64,000 nt of DNA, from the NCBI GenBank assembly GCA_023957385.1, contig JAMLGZ010000002.1:434001-498000 (forward strand). Direction: 5' to 3'. The notes beneath the pieces are model-generated. The model worked only from the letters and a program-made list of their open reading frames with translations, was not told where the DNA came from and made no database searches. Shown here in pieces: positions 8,725-17,216 of this stretch (position 1 is the first letter of the stretch; each line of letters starts with the position of its first letter). The translations under genes were made by a program, and so were the position numbers. The DNA is from Brumimicrobium sp. Lineage in GTDB: Bacteria; Bacteroidota; Bacteroidia; Flavobacteriales_D; Crocinitomicaceae.

Positions 8725-8758
8725 AAGAGAAGAGGTTGAATTTTCAACCTCTTCTCTT
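8725..8758 (-). terminator. Strong intrinsic terminator
   Basis: A 16-bp perfect stem (8725-8740 with 8743-8758) with a 2-base loop. On the minus strand it is followed by a T-run, so it ends transcription of the lipoprotein gene that stops at 8782. Confidence 0.85.
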
Positions 8759-8781
8759 ACGATAAACCTTAATTATATTAT

Positions 8782-9444
8782 TTAAAATTTATTTGGAAAT
8801 TGTTTTGCTATACCTACAGCTAAATCGTGAGCCATTTCTGTCATGTGGCTAAATGCTTCGTCAAACTTAACAATAGCTGAATCATAGTTTTTACCTAATA
8901 AATCTACTGAATAAGCTGTGGTTTGATCAATGTGCATTCTCATCATGTGAACCATCATCATACGATCAAAGTTTTTTGGATTGGCATCTGCTAAGAAATT
9001 TCCTATGTCTTCAGCATTTTGATACCAGTCATCAAGAGCTATTCCTAGAGCAGTTTGGTCTCCATCTTTTGCTGCTGTAAGCACTGGAACGGCCAATTGA
9101 ATATGTTCTGTCAATAAATCAGCCAATTGATTACCAGCTTCTTCACCATAATATGGCTTAATAGCATCACCTATATCAATTTGATTTTGTAATAATCTTG
9201 TAAGATTTTGATTTAAGGCATCTGTATTGTTAAAGAAAGCATCAACAGTAGTATAAGTCCAAGTCATGTGATCAGCCCATAATTTATGCATGGCATCATC
9301 AAAGGCAGTAAATGATGATTTTGATAAAACATTAACAGGAATATCTTTTACTGGTTCAATGTTTTCTTTTTTACAACTTGTAACGGCTAGTAATCCTAAA
9401 ACTAATACTAATGATGTTAGGGAAAATAAATTTAACTTTTTCAT
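8782..9444 (-). CDS. Lipoprotein of an uncharacterised helical family
   Basis: This is a 220-residue protein. The signal peptide ends in a lipobox (LLAVTSC), so the mature protein is lipid-anchored at about residue 24. The remainder is all-helical, with LWADHMTWTYT, NQIDIGDAIKPYYGEEAGN and LLTEHIQLAVPVL near the start and MMRMHIDQTTAY and a QFPNKF end later. I recognise this pattern from a soluble family common in Bacillales and other bacteria that databases often mislabel as acetylglutamate kinase or glycosyltransferase. The conserved histidines on successive helices suggest a four-helix metal or ligand site, which is inference. It stands alone with its own terminator and is divergent from the gene at 9609. 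Confidence 0.75.
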   Translation of the reverse strand: MKKLNLFSLTSLVLVLGLLAVTSCKKENIEPVKDIPVNVLSKSSFTAFDDAMHKLWADHMTWTYTTVDAFFNNTDALNQNLTRLLQNQIDIGDAIKPYYGEEAGNQLADLLTEHIQLAVPVLTAAKDGDQTALGIALDDWYQNAEDIGNFLADANPKNFDRMMMVHMMRMHIDQTTAYSVDLLGKNYDSAIVKFDEAFSHMTEMAHDLAVGIAKQFPNKF

Positions 9445-9584
9445 GATTTTGTTTTTTTAAATTATTAATTTGTTTTAGGCAAATAGAGATGGAAGTCACC
9501 GATAGGTTACAATCTATTGAAAAATATTTTTTAACTATCTGATTATTAGATAAATAAAATTGTTTTATTTTTATTATCTTTTTG

Positions 9585-9592
9585 TAATTTTG
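9585..9592 (+). promoter_or_regulatory. -7 box for the membrane-protein gene at 9609
   Basis: TAATTTTG matches TAnnTTTG exactly. A TTG at 9560-9562 could be the -33 element with a 22-base spacer. The ATG follows 16 bases after the box. Confidence 0.6.
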
Positions 9593-9608
9593 ACAAAAAA
9601 CTAATATT

Positions 9609-10001
9609 ATGAAAGCACTTAGGCTTATTTCAATTATATTTCTTATCGTATTTGGAGGGGTAACTATCTTTATGTCCACTTCCGTTGTATTTGATTTATT
9701 TGGAATTCGTGCAATGGAAGGAAATTATGTTCCCTTTGTTGTATATGCAAATATGGTATGTGGATATATGTATATTATTGCTGCGCTTTTGTATTTAAAA
9801 AGGCCTCTTACAACGGCAAAGATACTTTTAGTTTGTACCTCATTATTGATAATTACATTTAGCGCTTTCTTGATTTATATCCAAAATGGAGGTGTTCATG
9901 AATTAAAGACTATTAAAGCGATGACTTTCCGGGTTGTCATTACAGCATTGTTAACGGTAGTAGCATTCTATATTATTAAATTTTCACCAGATAAGGATTA
10001 G
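9609..10001 (+). CDS. Four-helix integral membrane protein, unknown
   Basis: This is a 130-residue protein with four predicted transmembrane segments, at about residues 4-24, 42-62, 72-92 and 104-124, and very short loops. No catalytic motif is visible and I do not recognise the family. A clear promoter box precedes it. The barrel gene at 10038 follows after a 36-base gap and is probably on the same transcript. Confidence 0.6.
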   Translation: MKALRLISIIFLIVFGGVTIFMSTSVVFDLFGIRAMEGNYVPFVVYANMVCGYMYIIAALLYLKRPLTTAKILLVCTSLLIITFSAFLIYIQNGGVHELKTIKAMTFRVVITALLTVVAFYIIKFSPDKD

Positions 10002-10037
10002 TTTTTAATATCGATTAAATTTGTATAAAAAAATAAC

Positions 10038-10925
10038 ATGAGATTACTTAGCACGGTTGGACTTATAATTATATTCTTTTTTTCTATTGAGAATACTCTA
10101 TTCTCTCAACACTTGAATCAAACGGATAAAGGTGGATTTTACTTGTATTGGGGATATAATCGATCAGCTTATACAAAAAGTAGCTTACGTTTGGTGGGGC
10201 CGGGTTATGATTTTAGACTGAATGAATTAAAAGCTGAGGATAGGCCGGAAAAGGTTTCGTTAGTATATCTCAATCCCAAAAAAATCACGATACCTCAATT
10301 TAACGTGAGAATGGGATATTTCTTTATGGATAAATGGGCCGTTACCTTTGGGTATGATCACATGAAATATATCATGCGTCATCCACAAACTGTAAAGATT
10401 AAGGGACATGTTGATCCGGGAGTAAGCACCCTTTGGAATGGAGATTATAATAACCAAGAAACAGAACTTCCATATAATCAAATTCACTATGAAAATTCGG
10501 ATGGGAATAATTATATTCGTTTTGGTGTAGCTCGTTATTTTGACTTATTATCAGTAGGGGAGAAAAATTGGTTTAGAATCCGAGGAGTGGTTGAAGGAAC
10601 TGTTGGATTTCTATTACCTTTTAATGATTTAGATTTTGGTGGTAAGAAGAATTTAAAAACAATTTCAGTTTCAGGTTATGGAATTTCCTTACACCCAGGT
10701 TTGCGATTAGAATTCTTTAATCACCTATTTTTTGAAGGACATTTTTCAGGAGGTTTTTTGCATCATGTGCGCGTAAGAACTCGTCCGGATGATAAAAGTA
10801 GTTTTGCCCGACAAGCCTATGGCTTTATTGAAACTGATTTTGTATTTGGATATACGTGGAGATTTAACCGCAAGAAATATGATGCTTTAAAGACAGGTAA
10901 TAAAGAAGATGGTGCTTTTTTATAA
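10038..10925 (+). CDS. Probable outer-membrane beta-barrel protein
   Basis: This is a 295-residue protein with an N-terminal signal peptide (hydrophobic residues 5-22, ending near LFSQHLNQ). The body has repeated beta-strand segments: GGFYLYWGYNRSAYT, FNVRMGYFFMDKWAVTFGYDHMKY, YIRFGVARYFDLL, HPGLRLEFFNHLFFEGHFSGGFLHH and ETDFVFGYTWRFN. This resembles Bacteroidota outer-membrane barrels. It ends in a charged tail after the last strand rather than on an aromatic residue. Its role is unknown. Confidence 0.65.
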   Translation: MRLLSTVGLIIIFFFSIENTLFSQHLNQTDKGGFYLYWGYNRSAYTKSSLRLVGPGYDFRLNELKAEDRPEKVSLVYLNPKKITIPQFNVRMGYFFMDKWAVTFGYDHMKYIMRHPQTVKIKGHVDPGVSTLWNGDYNNQETELPYNQIHYENSDGNNYIRFGVARYFDLLSVGEKNWFRIRGVVEGTVGFLLPFNDLDFGGKKNLKTISVSGYGISLHPGLRLEFFNHLFFEGHFSGGFLHHVRVRTRPDDKSSFARQAYGFIETDFVFGYTWRFNRKKYDALKTGNKEDGAFL

Positions 10926-10950
10926 TTTAGGAGAAATAAAATTTATTTTT

Positions 10951-10958
10951 TATCTTTA
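10951..10958 (+). promoter_or_regulatory. -7-like box of the Rrf2/sulfate operon
   Basis: TATCTTTA matches 7 of 8 positions of TAnnTTTG and lies 4 bases before the ATG of the Rrf2 gene, the same very short spacing as at galE, tsaB, dnaB and uvrC. Confidence 0.4.
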
Positions 10959-10962
10959 ACCT

Positions 10963-11403
10963 ATGCTCTCAAAGAAGACGAAATATGGAATTAAAGCACT
11001 CACTTATATCTGTAAACAGCAAAGTGAGCATCCTATCTCTATCTTAGAGATTTCGGAAGCAGAAATTATACCCAGAAAATTTCTTGAAGCAATATTGTTA
11101 GATCTTAAAAAAGGAAAGATCCTTGGCTCAAGGAAAGGAAAAACAGGAGGATATTACCTGTTGCGCAATGCCTCGGAAATCTATATGAGTGAAGTGATTC
11201 GACTTTTAAATGGACCTATTGCTATGGTTCCTTGTGTAAGCTTAAATTTTTACGAGAAGTGCGATGATTGTCCGTATGAAGAAGGTTGCGGTGTTAATAG
11301 ATTAATGCTGGAAGTAAGAGACAGCGCACTTAAAATATTAGAAGGAAAGAGTCTGGCTCAACTTTGTATGGAAATAAATTCCAATTATTTATCTGTTGAT
11401 TAA
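10963..11403 (+). CDS. Rrf2-family transcriptional regulator
   Basis: This is a 146-residue protein. The N-terminal winged helix-turn-helix has the typical start MLSKKTKYGIKALTYIC, with IPRKFLEAILLDLKKGKILGSRKGKTGGYYL as recognition helix and wing. The C-terminal part holds the cysteines CDDCPYEEGC, which in Rrf2 proteins of the IscR type bind an Fe-S cluster; CymR-type members lack this. It lies directly upstream of the DUF2061, cysH, cysD and cysN genes, so a role in controlling sulfate assimilation or cysteine supply is likely. This inference rests on gene order. The gene may control its own transcript. Confidence 0.88.
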   Translation: MLSKKTKYGIKALTYICKQQSEHPISILEISEAEIIPRKFLEAILLDLKKGKILGSRKGKTGGYYLLRNASEIYMSEVIRLLNGPIAMVPCVSLNFYEKCDDCPYEEGCGVNRLMLEVRDSALKILEGKSLAQLCMEINSNYLSVD

Positions 11404-11450
11404 TTCGAATTAATTTTAGTTTTTCATTTTTTCTTTTTCGATTATTTCAT

Positions 11451-11458
11451 TAAATTTG
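11451..11458 (+). promoter_or_regulatory. -7 box within sulfate gene cluster
   Basis: TAAATTTG matches TAnnTTTG exactly, 35 bases before the DUF2061 gene start. It suggests that the structural genes have a promoter separate from that of the Rrf2 gene, which would let the regulator act here. Confidence 0.5.
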
Positions 11459-11493
11459 CAATTCCTATTAAATTGATAGGATAAATAGAATTT

Positions 11494-11751
11494 ATGATTT
11501 TAGATCAAATAATAAATAAACCCAAAACCAAAGTAAAATCTAAGAGTGATGCACCTATCCGCAGTTTTGTAAAGGCTTTATCTTGGAGGGTGTTAGGAAC
11601 GTTAGATACAATTATTATTTCTTGGATAATTTCGGGAAATTTTACAATTGCTTTCTCCATAGGCTCTTTTGAATTAATCACTAAAACATTTCTTTATTAT
11701 TTCCATGAACGACTTTGGAATAATATCAAATGGGGGAAAGCAGATTGCTAA
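11494..11751 (+). CDS. DUF2061 membrane protein
   Basis: This is an 85-residue protein with two short transmembrane segments and the DUF2061 signature: SFVKALSWRVLGTLDT, then ELITKTFLYYFHERLWNNIKWG. DUF2061 proteins commonly sit in sulfate-assimilation operons of Bacteroidota and proteobacteria, next to or fused with cys genes, as here. The molecular role is not established; help with sulfate entry or anchoring of the enzymes has been guessed from context. It lies 19 bases before cysH. Confidence 0.85.
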   Translation: MILDQIINKPKTKVKSKSDAPIRSFVKALSWRVLGTLDTIIISWIISGNFTIAFSIGSFELITKTFLYYFHERLWNNIKWGKADC

Positions 11752-11770
11752 TATATGAGCAGAAAAGACT

Positions 11771-12379
11771 ATGGATATTCAACAGATAAATAAAGAATTA
11801 ACAGGGAAAAGTCCTGAGGAAGTTGTTAAATGGGCGATAGCTCAAGCAAAAAACCCTGTAATTACAACTAATTTTCGCCCTTATGAGAGCGCAATTTTAC
11901 ATTTAGTATGTTCAATAGCTCCAGATATTAAAGTAATTTGGTGTGATACAGGGTATAATACACCTGCCACGTATCGTCATGCAAAGCAATTGATAGATAC
12001 ACTCAAACTTAATATTCAATTATATGTTCCTCAGCAAACAACAGGATGGAGGGATGTGGTGTTAGGAATACCCGAAGTGGATACCCCGGCACATAAAATA
12101 TTTAGCGAAGAGGTTAAGTTGGAACCATTCCGAAGAGCAATGGCTGAGCATCAACCCGACTTTTGGTTTACCAATTTACGTGAAGGACAAACTGCTTTTA
12201 GAGATAGCATAGATTTGGTGTCTTTAGGAAATGATGGAGTTATAAAAGTGAGTCCATTTTATCATTTCTCAGATAAAGATTTAGATGTCTATTTGAAAGA
12301 GCATCAACTTCCAAATGAAATGAATTACTATGATCCTACCAAAGCATTGGCAAATAGAGAGTGTGGAATTCATGGGTAA
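11771..12379 (+). CDS. cysH: Phosphoadenylyl-sulfate reductase
   Basis: This is a 202-residue PAPS/APS reductase of the ATP-pyrophosphatase fold. It reduces activated sulfate to sulfite in the cytoplasm with thioredoxin as donor. The C-terminal catalytic cysteine lies in ECGIHG (residues 197-202). The two cysteine pairs that bind the 4Fe-4S cluster in APS-specific reductases are not visible, so the protein looks like the PAPS-specific type. That sits oddly with the absence of an APS kinase gene in this operon (see findings). It is followed by cysD after 15 bases. Confidence 0.88.
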   Translation: MDIQQINKELTGKSPEEVVKWAIAQAKNPVITTNFRPYESAILHLVCSIAPDIKVIWCDTGYNTPATYRHAKQLIDTLKLNIQLYVPQQTTGWRDVVLGIPEVDTPAHKIFSEEVKLEPFRRAMAEHQPDFWFTNLREGQTAFRDSIDLVSLGNDGVIKVSPFYHFSDKDLDVYLKEHQLPNEMNYYDPTKALANRECGIHG

Positions 12380-12394
12380 AAATTTAAATAGAAA

Positions 12395-13297
12395 ATGAAC
12401 AACATTGTAAAAAATAATCCATTAGAAGACGAAGCAATTTACATCATACGTGAAGTAGCTGCTCAGTTTGAAAACCCTGCTATTTTGTTTTCAGGAGGTA
12501 AAGATTCTATCACGTTGGTACATCTAGCAAAAAAAGCTTTTTATCCGGCTAAGATTCCCTTTCCTTTATTGCATGTGGATACAGGACATAACTTTCCTGA
12601 AACAATTGAATTTAGAGATAATTTAGTAAAGGAACTAGGTCTTGATTTACGTGTTGCGTATGTGCAAGATAATATTGATGCAGGAATCGTAAAGGAGGAG
12701 TCAGGGAGATATGCAAGTAGAAATGGATTACAAATCGAAACGCTATTAAACGCTATAGAGAAGAATAAATTTGATGCTTGTATAGGTGGGGCAAGAAGAG
12801 ATGAAGAAAAGGCTAGGGCCAAAGAACGTATATTCTCAGTTCGAGACGACTTTGGAGGTTGGGATGAAAAAAATCAACGCCCTGAAGTATTCGATATGCT
12901 CAATGGAAAGATTGATTTTGGACATAATGTGCGTGTTTTCCCTATTTCAAACTGGACGGAATTAGATGTGTGGAGTTATATCCAATCTGAAAATATTCCA
13001 CTCCCTTCTATCTACTTTGCTCATAAGAGGAAGGTGTTTATGAGAGATAATCTCATTTGGTCAGTAGATGATAATATCGTATTCAGAGAGGCGGAAGAAG
13101 AAATATTGGAAAAAACCGTACGCTTTAGAACGGTAGGAGATATGAGTTGTACTGCTGCTGTTGAATCAGATGCTTTTACTATTGATCAGGTAGTAGATGA
13201 GATTCGAAATTCTAATATTTCCGAAAGAGGCGCTCGAATAGATGATAAACGTTCTGAGGCCGCTATGGAAAAAAGAAAGCAACAAGGTTATTTTTAA
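12395..13297 (+). CDS. cysD: Sulfate adenylyltransferase subunit 2
   Basis: This is a 300-residue catalytic subunit of ATP sulfurylase. The PP-loop FSGGKDSI is at residues 32-39; HVDTGHNFPE, the RRDEEKARAKERIFS segment and the C-terminal SERGARIDDKRSEAAMEKRKQQGYF are CysD hallmarks. With CysN it makes adenosine 5'-phosphosulfate from ATP and sulfate. It is the expected length and is part of the run cysH-cysD-cysN, with gaps of 15 and 20 bases. Confidence 0.96.
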   Translation: MNNIVKNNPLEDEAIYIIREVAAQFENPAILFSGGKDSITLVHLAKKAFYPAKIPFPLLHVDTGHNFPETIEFRDNLVKELGLDLRVAYVQDNIDAGIVKEESGRYASRNGLQIETLLNAIEKNKFDACIGGARRDEEKARAKERIFSVRDDFGGWDEKNQRPEVFDMLNGKIDFGHNVRVFPISNWTELDVWSYIQSENIPLPSIYFAHKRKVFMRDNLIWSVDDNIVFREAEEEILEKTVRFRTVGDMSCTAAVESDAFTIDQVVDEIRNSNISERGARIDDKRSEAAMEKRKQQGYF

Positions 13298-13317
13298 AGG
13301 ATATTCAAACAACGACA

Positions 13318-14580
13318 ATGATTGAGCAAAAAAATAAAGTATTACGAATCAGTACTGCAGGGAGTGTTGATGATGGAAAATCTACCTTAATTGGAAGAAT
13401 GTTATATGATACAAACTCATTGAAAGCTGATAAATTAGAGGCAATGCGCCGTAGTAGTGAGCAAAAGGGGAGTGATACACTTGATTTTTCTCTCGCAACA
13501 GATGGGTTAGTAGCAGAAAGAGAGCAGGGTATTACCATTGATGTGGCACATATTTATTTTTCTACTGCAAATCGTTCTTATATTATTGCTGATACTCCGG
13601 GGCATATCGAATATACTCGAAATATGGTTACGGGAACATCCACATCAGATGTATCAATCATTCTAATTGATGCTAGAAACGGTGTTATAGAACAAACTAA
13701 ACGACATTTCTTTATCAATAGCCTATTGCGCACTAGGAAGATAATTGTAGCTATCAATAAGATGGATTTGGTAGATTATAATGAAGAAAGGTTTACTAAC
13801 ATTGTTCAAGATTTTAATAAATTAGTTGCTCATTCAAGTTATAAAGAACAAGCTATCATCTTTATTCCTATTAGTGCTAAGTTTGGAGATAATATTACAG
13901 AAAAGTCTAGTAATTTTCCTTGGTATAAAGGAGAAACATTAATGCAAGTACTAGAAAATATCCAAATAGATGAAACGGAAGACCATGCTGCTGCTCGCTT
14001 CCAAATACAAACGGTGATTCGCCCGCAAACAGATGAATTTCATGATTATCGTGGATATGCTGGGAAATTAAAAGGCGGTGAGATGAGTGTCGGGGATGAG
14101 GTGGTTGTGCTACCTTCTGGCACAAACTCAAAAATTAAATCTATTGATTTTTATGATAAACACTATCAGACAGCAAGCCGAGGATCTTCTATTACACTAA
14201 CTTTGGAGGATGATATCAATGTATCCCGAGGAGATTTAATTGTAAAAGTAAATGAACTGCCACAAGAGGCTAAAGAACTTAAAGCAATTATTTGCTGGAT
14301 GGATAAAGAACCTCTTATATCAGCAGGAAATTACCTTCTTCAACACGGTGTGAAAATTGTGAAATCTAAGATAGCTTCTATAGATTCAAAATTAGATGAA
14401 ACATTTACATCTCAAGAAACTAATGTCAATGAATTAAAATTGAATGACCTAGGATTAGTTACAATTAAATTAGCCCAGTCGCTTAATTTTGACGCCTATA
14501 TTGATAATAAGGAAAATGGTTCTTTTATTTTAATAGATACAAGAAGTAATACTACTGCTGGAGTTGGATTTATTCAATAG
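13318..14580 (+). CDS. cysN: Sulfate adenylyltransferase subunit 1 (GTPase)
   Basis: This is a 420-residue GTPase subunit of ATP sulfurylase, which drives the reaction by GTP hydrolysis. The motifs are GSVDDGKST (P-loop, residues 15-23), the switch region EREQGITIDVAH, DTPGH, and NKMD for base recognition. An EF-Tu-like beta-barrel follows. The length is that of CysN alone: the C-terminal APS kinase (CysC) domain of the roughly 630-residue fusions is absent. The gene ends at a perfect inverted repeat shared with metK. Confidence 0.95.
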   Translation: MIEQKNKVLRISTAGSVDDGKSTLIGRMLYDTNSLKADKLEAMRRSSEQKGSDTLDFSLATDGLVAEREQGITIDVAHIYFSTANRSYIIADTPGHIEYTRNMVTGTSTSDVSIILIDARNGVIEQTKRHFFINSLLRTRKIIVAINKMDLVDYNEERFTNIVQDFNKLVAHSSYKEQAIIFIPISAKFGDNITEKSSNFPWYKGETLMQVLENIQIDETEDHAAARFQIQTVIRPQTDEFHDYRGYAGKLKGGEMSVGDEVVVLPSGTNSKIKSIDFYDKHYQTASRGSSITLTLEDDINVSRGDLIVKVNELPQEAKELKAIICWMDKEPLISAGNYLLQHGVKIVKSKIASIDSKLDETFTSQETNVNELKLNDLGLVTIKLAQSLNFDAYIDNKENGSFILIDTRSNTTAGVGFIQ

Positions 14581-14653
14581 TATTTCTTTTCATATATTTT
14601 GTTTTTACTATAAGTTTATAGGAAATTGAGTTTTTGTTTTATCAAACAAAAAA

Positions 14654-14677
14654 AGGTTGTTAAATATTTAACAACCT
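14654..14677. terminator. Terminator between cysN and metK
   Basis: A perfect 24-bp inverted repeat (AGGTTGTTAAAT and its complement). On the minus strand it is followed by seven or more T, so it ends metK; on the plus strand it can act on cysN as well, though its T-run there is poor. Confidence 0.8.
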
Positions 14678-14700
14678 CTTAGATATACTATCATATGATC

Positions 14701-15957
14701 TTACAATCCGAATGCAGCCTTTACGCTATCTACTGCATCTAGTTTCTCCCAAGTGAAGAATTCAACTTCAACAGAAGTTTGGTTACCCGCATTGCTGAAA
14801 GTAAGTTTCTTTACTTCAGGTTTTCTTCCCATGTGTCCATAAGCTGCGGTTGGACCGTATATTGGATTTCTTAATTTTAATCGTTGTTCAATAGCGTAAG
14901 GACGCATATCGAATATTTCTTCAATTTTCTTTGCAATTTCACCATCGGTCATATTAACTTTTGAACTACCATAAGTATTTACATAAATCCCCATGGGTTT
15001 TGCTACTCCTATTGCATAAGAAACTTGTACTAATATTTCATCACATACTCCCGCTGCTACCATATTTTTAGCGATATGACGTGTAGCATACGCTGCGGAA
15101 CGGTCAACTTTAGAAGGGTCTTTCCCAGAAAAAGCTCCTCCTCCATGTGCACCTTTTCCTCCATAGGTATCAACGATAATTTTTCTACCTGTTAAGCCGG
15201 TATCTCCGTGTGGTCCTCCAATAACAAACTTCCCTGTAGGATTTATGTGGTAAATGATTTGGTCGTTGAATAATTTCTGTACGTCGGTATTATTTAATTT
15301 CTGAATCACACGGGGGATAAGAATCTCTCTCATATCTTTTTGAATCTTTGCCAGCATCTTATTCTCGTCTGCATCAAAATCATCATGTTGTGTAGAAATT
15401 ACAATGGTATCGATTCTTAAAGGTTTATTGTCGTCACTGTACTCAATAGTTACTTGAGATTTGGCATCTGGACGTAAATAAGTTATATCTTTATTTTCTC
15501 TTCGTAACTCTGCTAATTCACGCAAAATTCTATGAGAAAGATCTAGCGCTAATGGCATATAATCTTCGGTTTCATTAGACGCATATCCGAACATCATTCC
15601 TTGATCACCTGCACCTTGCTCTTCTAAGTTTGTTTTTTCAACTCCTCTATTGATATCAGCAGATTGTTCATGAATGGCAGAAATAATTCCACATGAGTTA
15701 TAATCAAATTGATATTCTCCTTTTGTGTAACCAATCTTTTTGATTACGTCTCTTGCGATGTTCTGTACATCTAAATATATTTCAGATTTTACTTCTCCAG
15801 CTAGGGTTACTAATCCAGTGGTAACAAGGGTCTCACATGCTACCTTAGCATTTTTATCAAATGCTAAAAAATGATCTATAATTGCATCAGAAATTTGATC
15901 TGCCACCTTATCTGGGTGTCCTTCTGATACAGACTCTGAAGTAAATAAATATGCCAT
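14701..15957 (-). CDS. metK: S-adenosylmethionine synthetase
   Basis: This is a 418-residue enzyme making S-adenosylmethionine from methionine and ATP. The motifs are [14 protein letters not shown] near residue 14, [33 protein letters not shown], the phosphate-binding [20 protein letters not shown], and the [12 protein letters not shown] segment. It is normal in length. It is convergent with the sulfate operon, so sulfur assimilation and methionine use lie together but are transcribed separately. I see no SAM riboswitch in the 100-base leader. Confidence 0.97.
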   Translation of the reverse strand: MAYLFTSESVSEGHPDKVADQISDAIIDHFLAFDKNAKVACETLVTTGLVTLAGEVKSEIYLDVQNIARDVIKKIGYTKGEYQFDYNSCGIISAIHEQSADINRGVEKTNLEEQGAGDQGMMFGYASNETEDYMPLALDLSHRILRELAELRRENKDITYLRPDAKSQVTIEYSDDNKPLRIDTIVISTQHDDFDADENKMLAKIQKDMREILIPRVIQKLNNTDVQKLFNDQIIYHINPTGKFVIGGPHGDTGLTGRKIIVDTYGGKGAHGGGAFSGKDPSKVDRSAAYATRHIAKNMVAAGVCDEILVQVSYAIGVAKPMGIYVNTYGSSKVNMTDGEIAKKIEEIFDMRPYAIEQRLKLRNPIYGPTAAYGHMGRKPEVKKLTFSNAGNQTSVEVEFFTWEKLDAVDSVKAAFGL

Positions 15958-15981
15958 GTTTTACTTTTAAAATGTGAAGGC

Positions 15982-15989
15982 CAAAAATA
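15982..15989 (-). promoter_or_regulatory. -7 box of metK promoter
   Basis: Reading leftward, TATTTTTG matches TAnnTTTG exactly, 24 bases before the metK ATG at 15957. Confidence 0.55.
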
Positions 15990-16052
15990 AGTATTGTTTA
16001 TGAAATCTCTAAATTATTTCGGGAAATAAAATCAAATTCGTCAAAAAAGCAG

Positions 16053-16060
16053 TAATCTTG
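16053..16060 (+). promoter_or_regulatory. -7 box of tsaB promoter
   Basis: TAATCTTG matches 7 of 8 consensus positions and ends 4 bases before the tsaB ATG, which suggests a leaderless or nearly leaderless mRNA. Confidence 0.45.
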
Positions 16061-16064
16061 CATT

Positions 16065-16739
16065 ATGACAAGACTTCTTCATATTGAAACAGCTACAAAA
16101 GTATGTTCTGTTGCACTCTCAGAAGATGGGAAATTAGTTGACGTTTTGGAAGAATCATCGGGTGAATATATTCACTCTGAGAAGTTAACTATCTTTATTG
16201 AGGAAATTTGCAAAAGAAACCACTGGAATCTTCAGGATTTACAAGGGATTGTAGTGACGAGCGGACCTGGATCTTACACAGGACTTCGTATCGGTGTTTC
16301 TACTGCTAAAGGACTTTGTTTTGGTTTAGATATTCCACTGATTTCTGTAAACACGCTTGAAAGTATAACGCAATTGGCTTTGATAAAATACCCAGATGCA
16401 ATCATCTGTGCTATGATAGATGCCCGCAGAATGGAAGTTTTTTCAGGGATATATGATAATCAAATGCGACTTGTTAAGCCCTTGTCAGCCGATATATTAG
16501 ATGACAATTCATACGCAGAGTTTGAGCCTTTTGTAGTTTGTGGAGATGGTGCTGAAAAGGTGCAAACTCTATGGCCTAATAGAAATATCACAGTGGATAT
16601 AACAATTTTATCAAGTGCCTCAGGACAAGTGCAAATTGCCTATCAAAAATACCTCAATCAAGAATTTGAAGATGTAGCCTATTTTGAACCGAAATATTTG
16701 AAAGATTTTATGGTGACGACAGCTAAATCCAAATTGTAA
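16065..16739 (+). CDS. tsaB: tRNA t6A biosynthesis protein TsaB
   Basis: This is a 224-residue ASKHA-fold protein. The start MTRLLHIETATKVCSVALSEDGK, then TSGPGSYTGLRIGVSTAKGLCFGLDIPLISVNTLESI and MIDARRMEVFSGIYD are diagnostic of TsaB. TsaB has no enzymatic site of its own; it scaffolds TsaD and TsaE in making N6-threonylcarbamoyl-adenosine at position 37 of ANN-decoding tRNAs. It is convergent with the dnaB operon, with a 10-base gap. Confidence 0.93.
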   Translation: MTRLLHIETATKVCSVALSEDGKLVDVLEESSGEYIHSEKLTIFIEEICKRNHWNLQDLQGIVVTSGPGSYTGLRIGVSTAKGLCFGLDIPLISVNTLESITQLALIKYPDAIICAMIDARRMEVFSGIYDNQMRLVKPLSADILDDNSYAEFEPFVVCGDGAEKVQTLWPNRNITVDITILSSASGQVQIAYQKYLNQEFEDVAYFEPKYLKDFMVTTAKSKL

Positions 16740-16749
16740 TCCTACTTCT

Positions 16750-17211
16750 TTACTGTCCTTCATGGATAACCGGTCTCAATATAAAATACCCTGCTAATGA
16801 AAACCCCAAAAAAAGAGTTATATCATGCGCATAATAAATCCAAAACTGATCTTCTAATGCCATAAAACTGCCTTTCTGTTTTACAGTTTGAATAATGAAA
16901 TATAAATGAAGCATCCATCCGGGAAAAAACGAAAATACAGTCCATGAAATAAAAGAGACAAAGGCATTCCGTTTTGCTTCTGTTTCTACTGTATTGTTTC
17001 TGTTTAGCACAATAAGTAGGGCAAAGATAACAGCCCCCAATACGATATACATAGTTTTCAAGAAAGCTGGTTTATAATAAAAAAACTGTTCTTTGGTGAA
17101 TGAGAAGACAATCTGTTCAGATGTCTGATTTACTGTGTAAAGGAAAAGTCCAAATACAATAAATAAAACAACTCCAAGGCGAAATTCTTTTTTAAACAAT
17201 AGAAAATTCAT
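16750..17211 (-). CDS. Membrane protein, unknown
   Basis: This is a 153-residue protein with four predicted transmembrane segments, at about residues 10-27, 48-66, 84-107 and 126-147. It begins with a charged N-terminus and has no recognised motif. It follows the secreted protein gene at 17217 by 5 bases and is probably the last gene of the dnaB transcript. Function unknown. Confidence 0.6.
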   Translation of the reverse strand: MNFLLFKKEFRLGVVLFIVFGLFLYTVNQTSEQIVFSFTKEQFFYYKPAFLKTMYIVLGAVIFALLIVLNRNNTVETEAKRNAFVSFISWTVFSFFPGWMLHLYFIIQTVKQKGSFMALEDQFWIYYAHDITLFLGFSLAGYFILRPVIHEGQ

Positions 17212-17216
17212 CTCTT

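Noticed and set aside
15958..16064. SAM riboswitch before metK
   Set aside because: The leader is short (about 20 bases after the promoter box) and shows no junction or pseudoknot structure.
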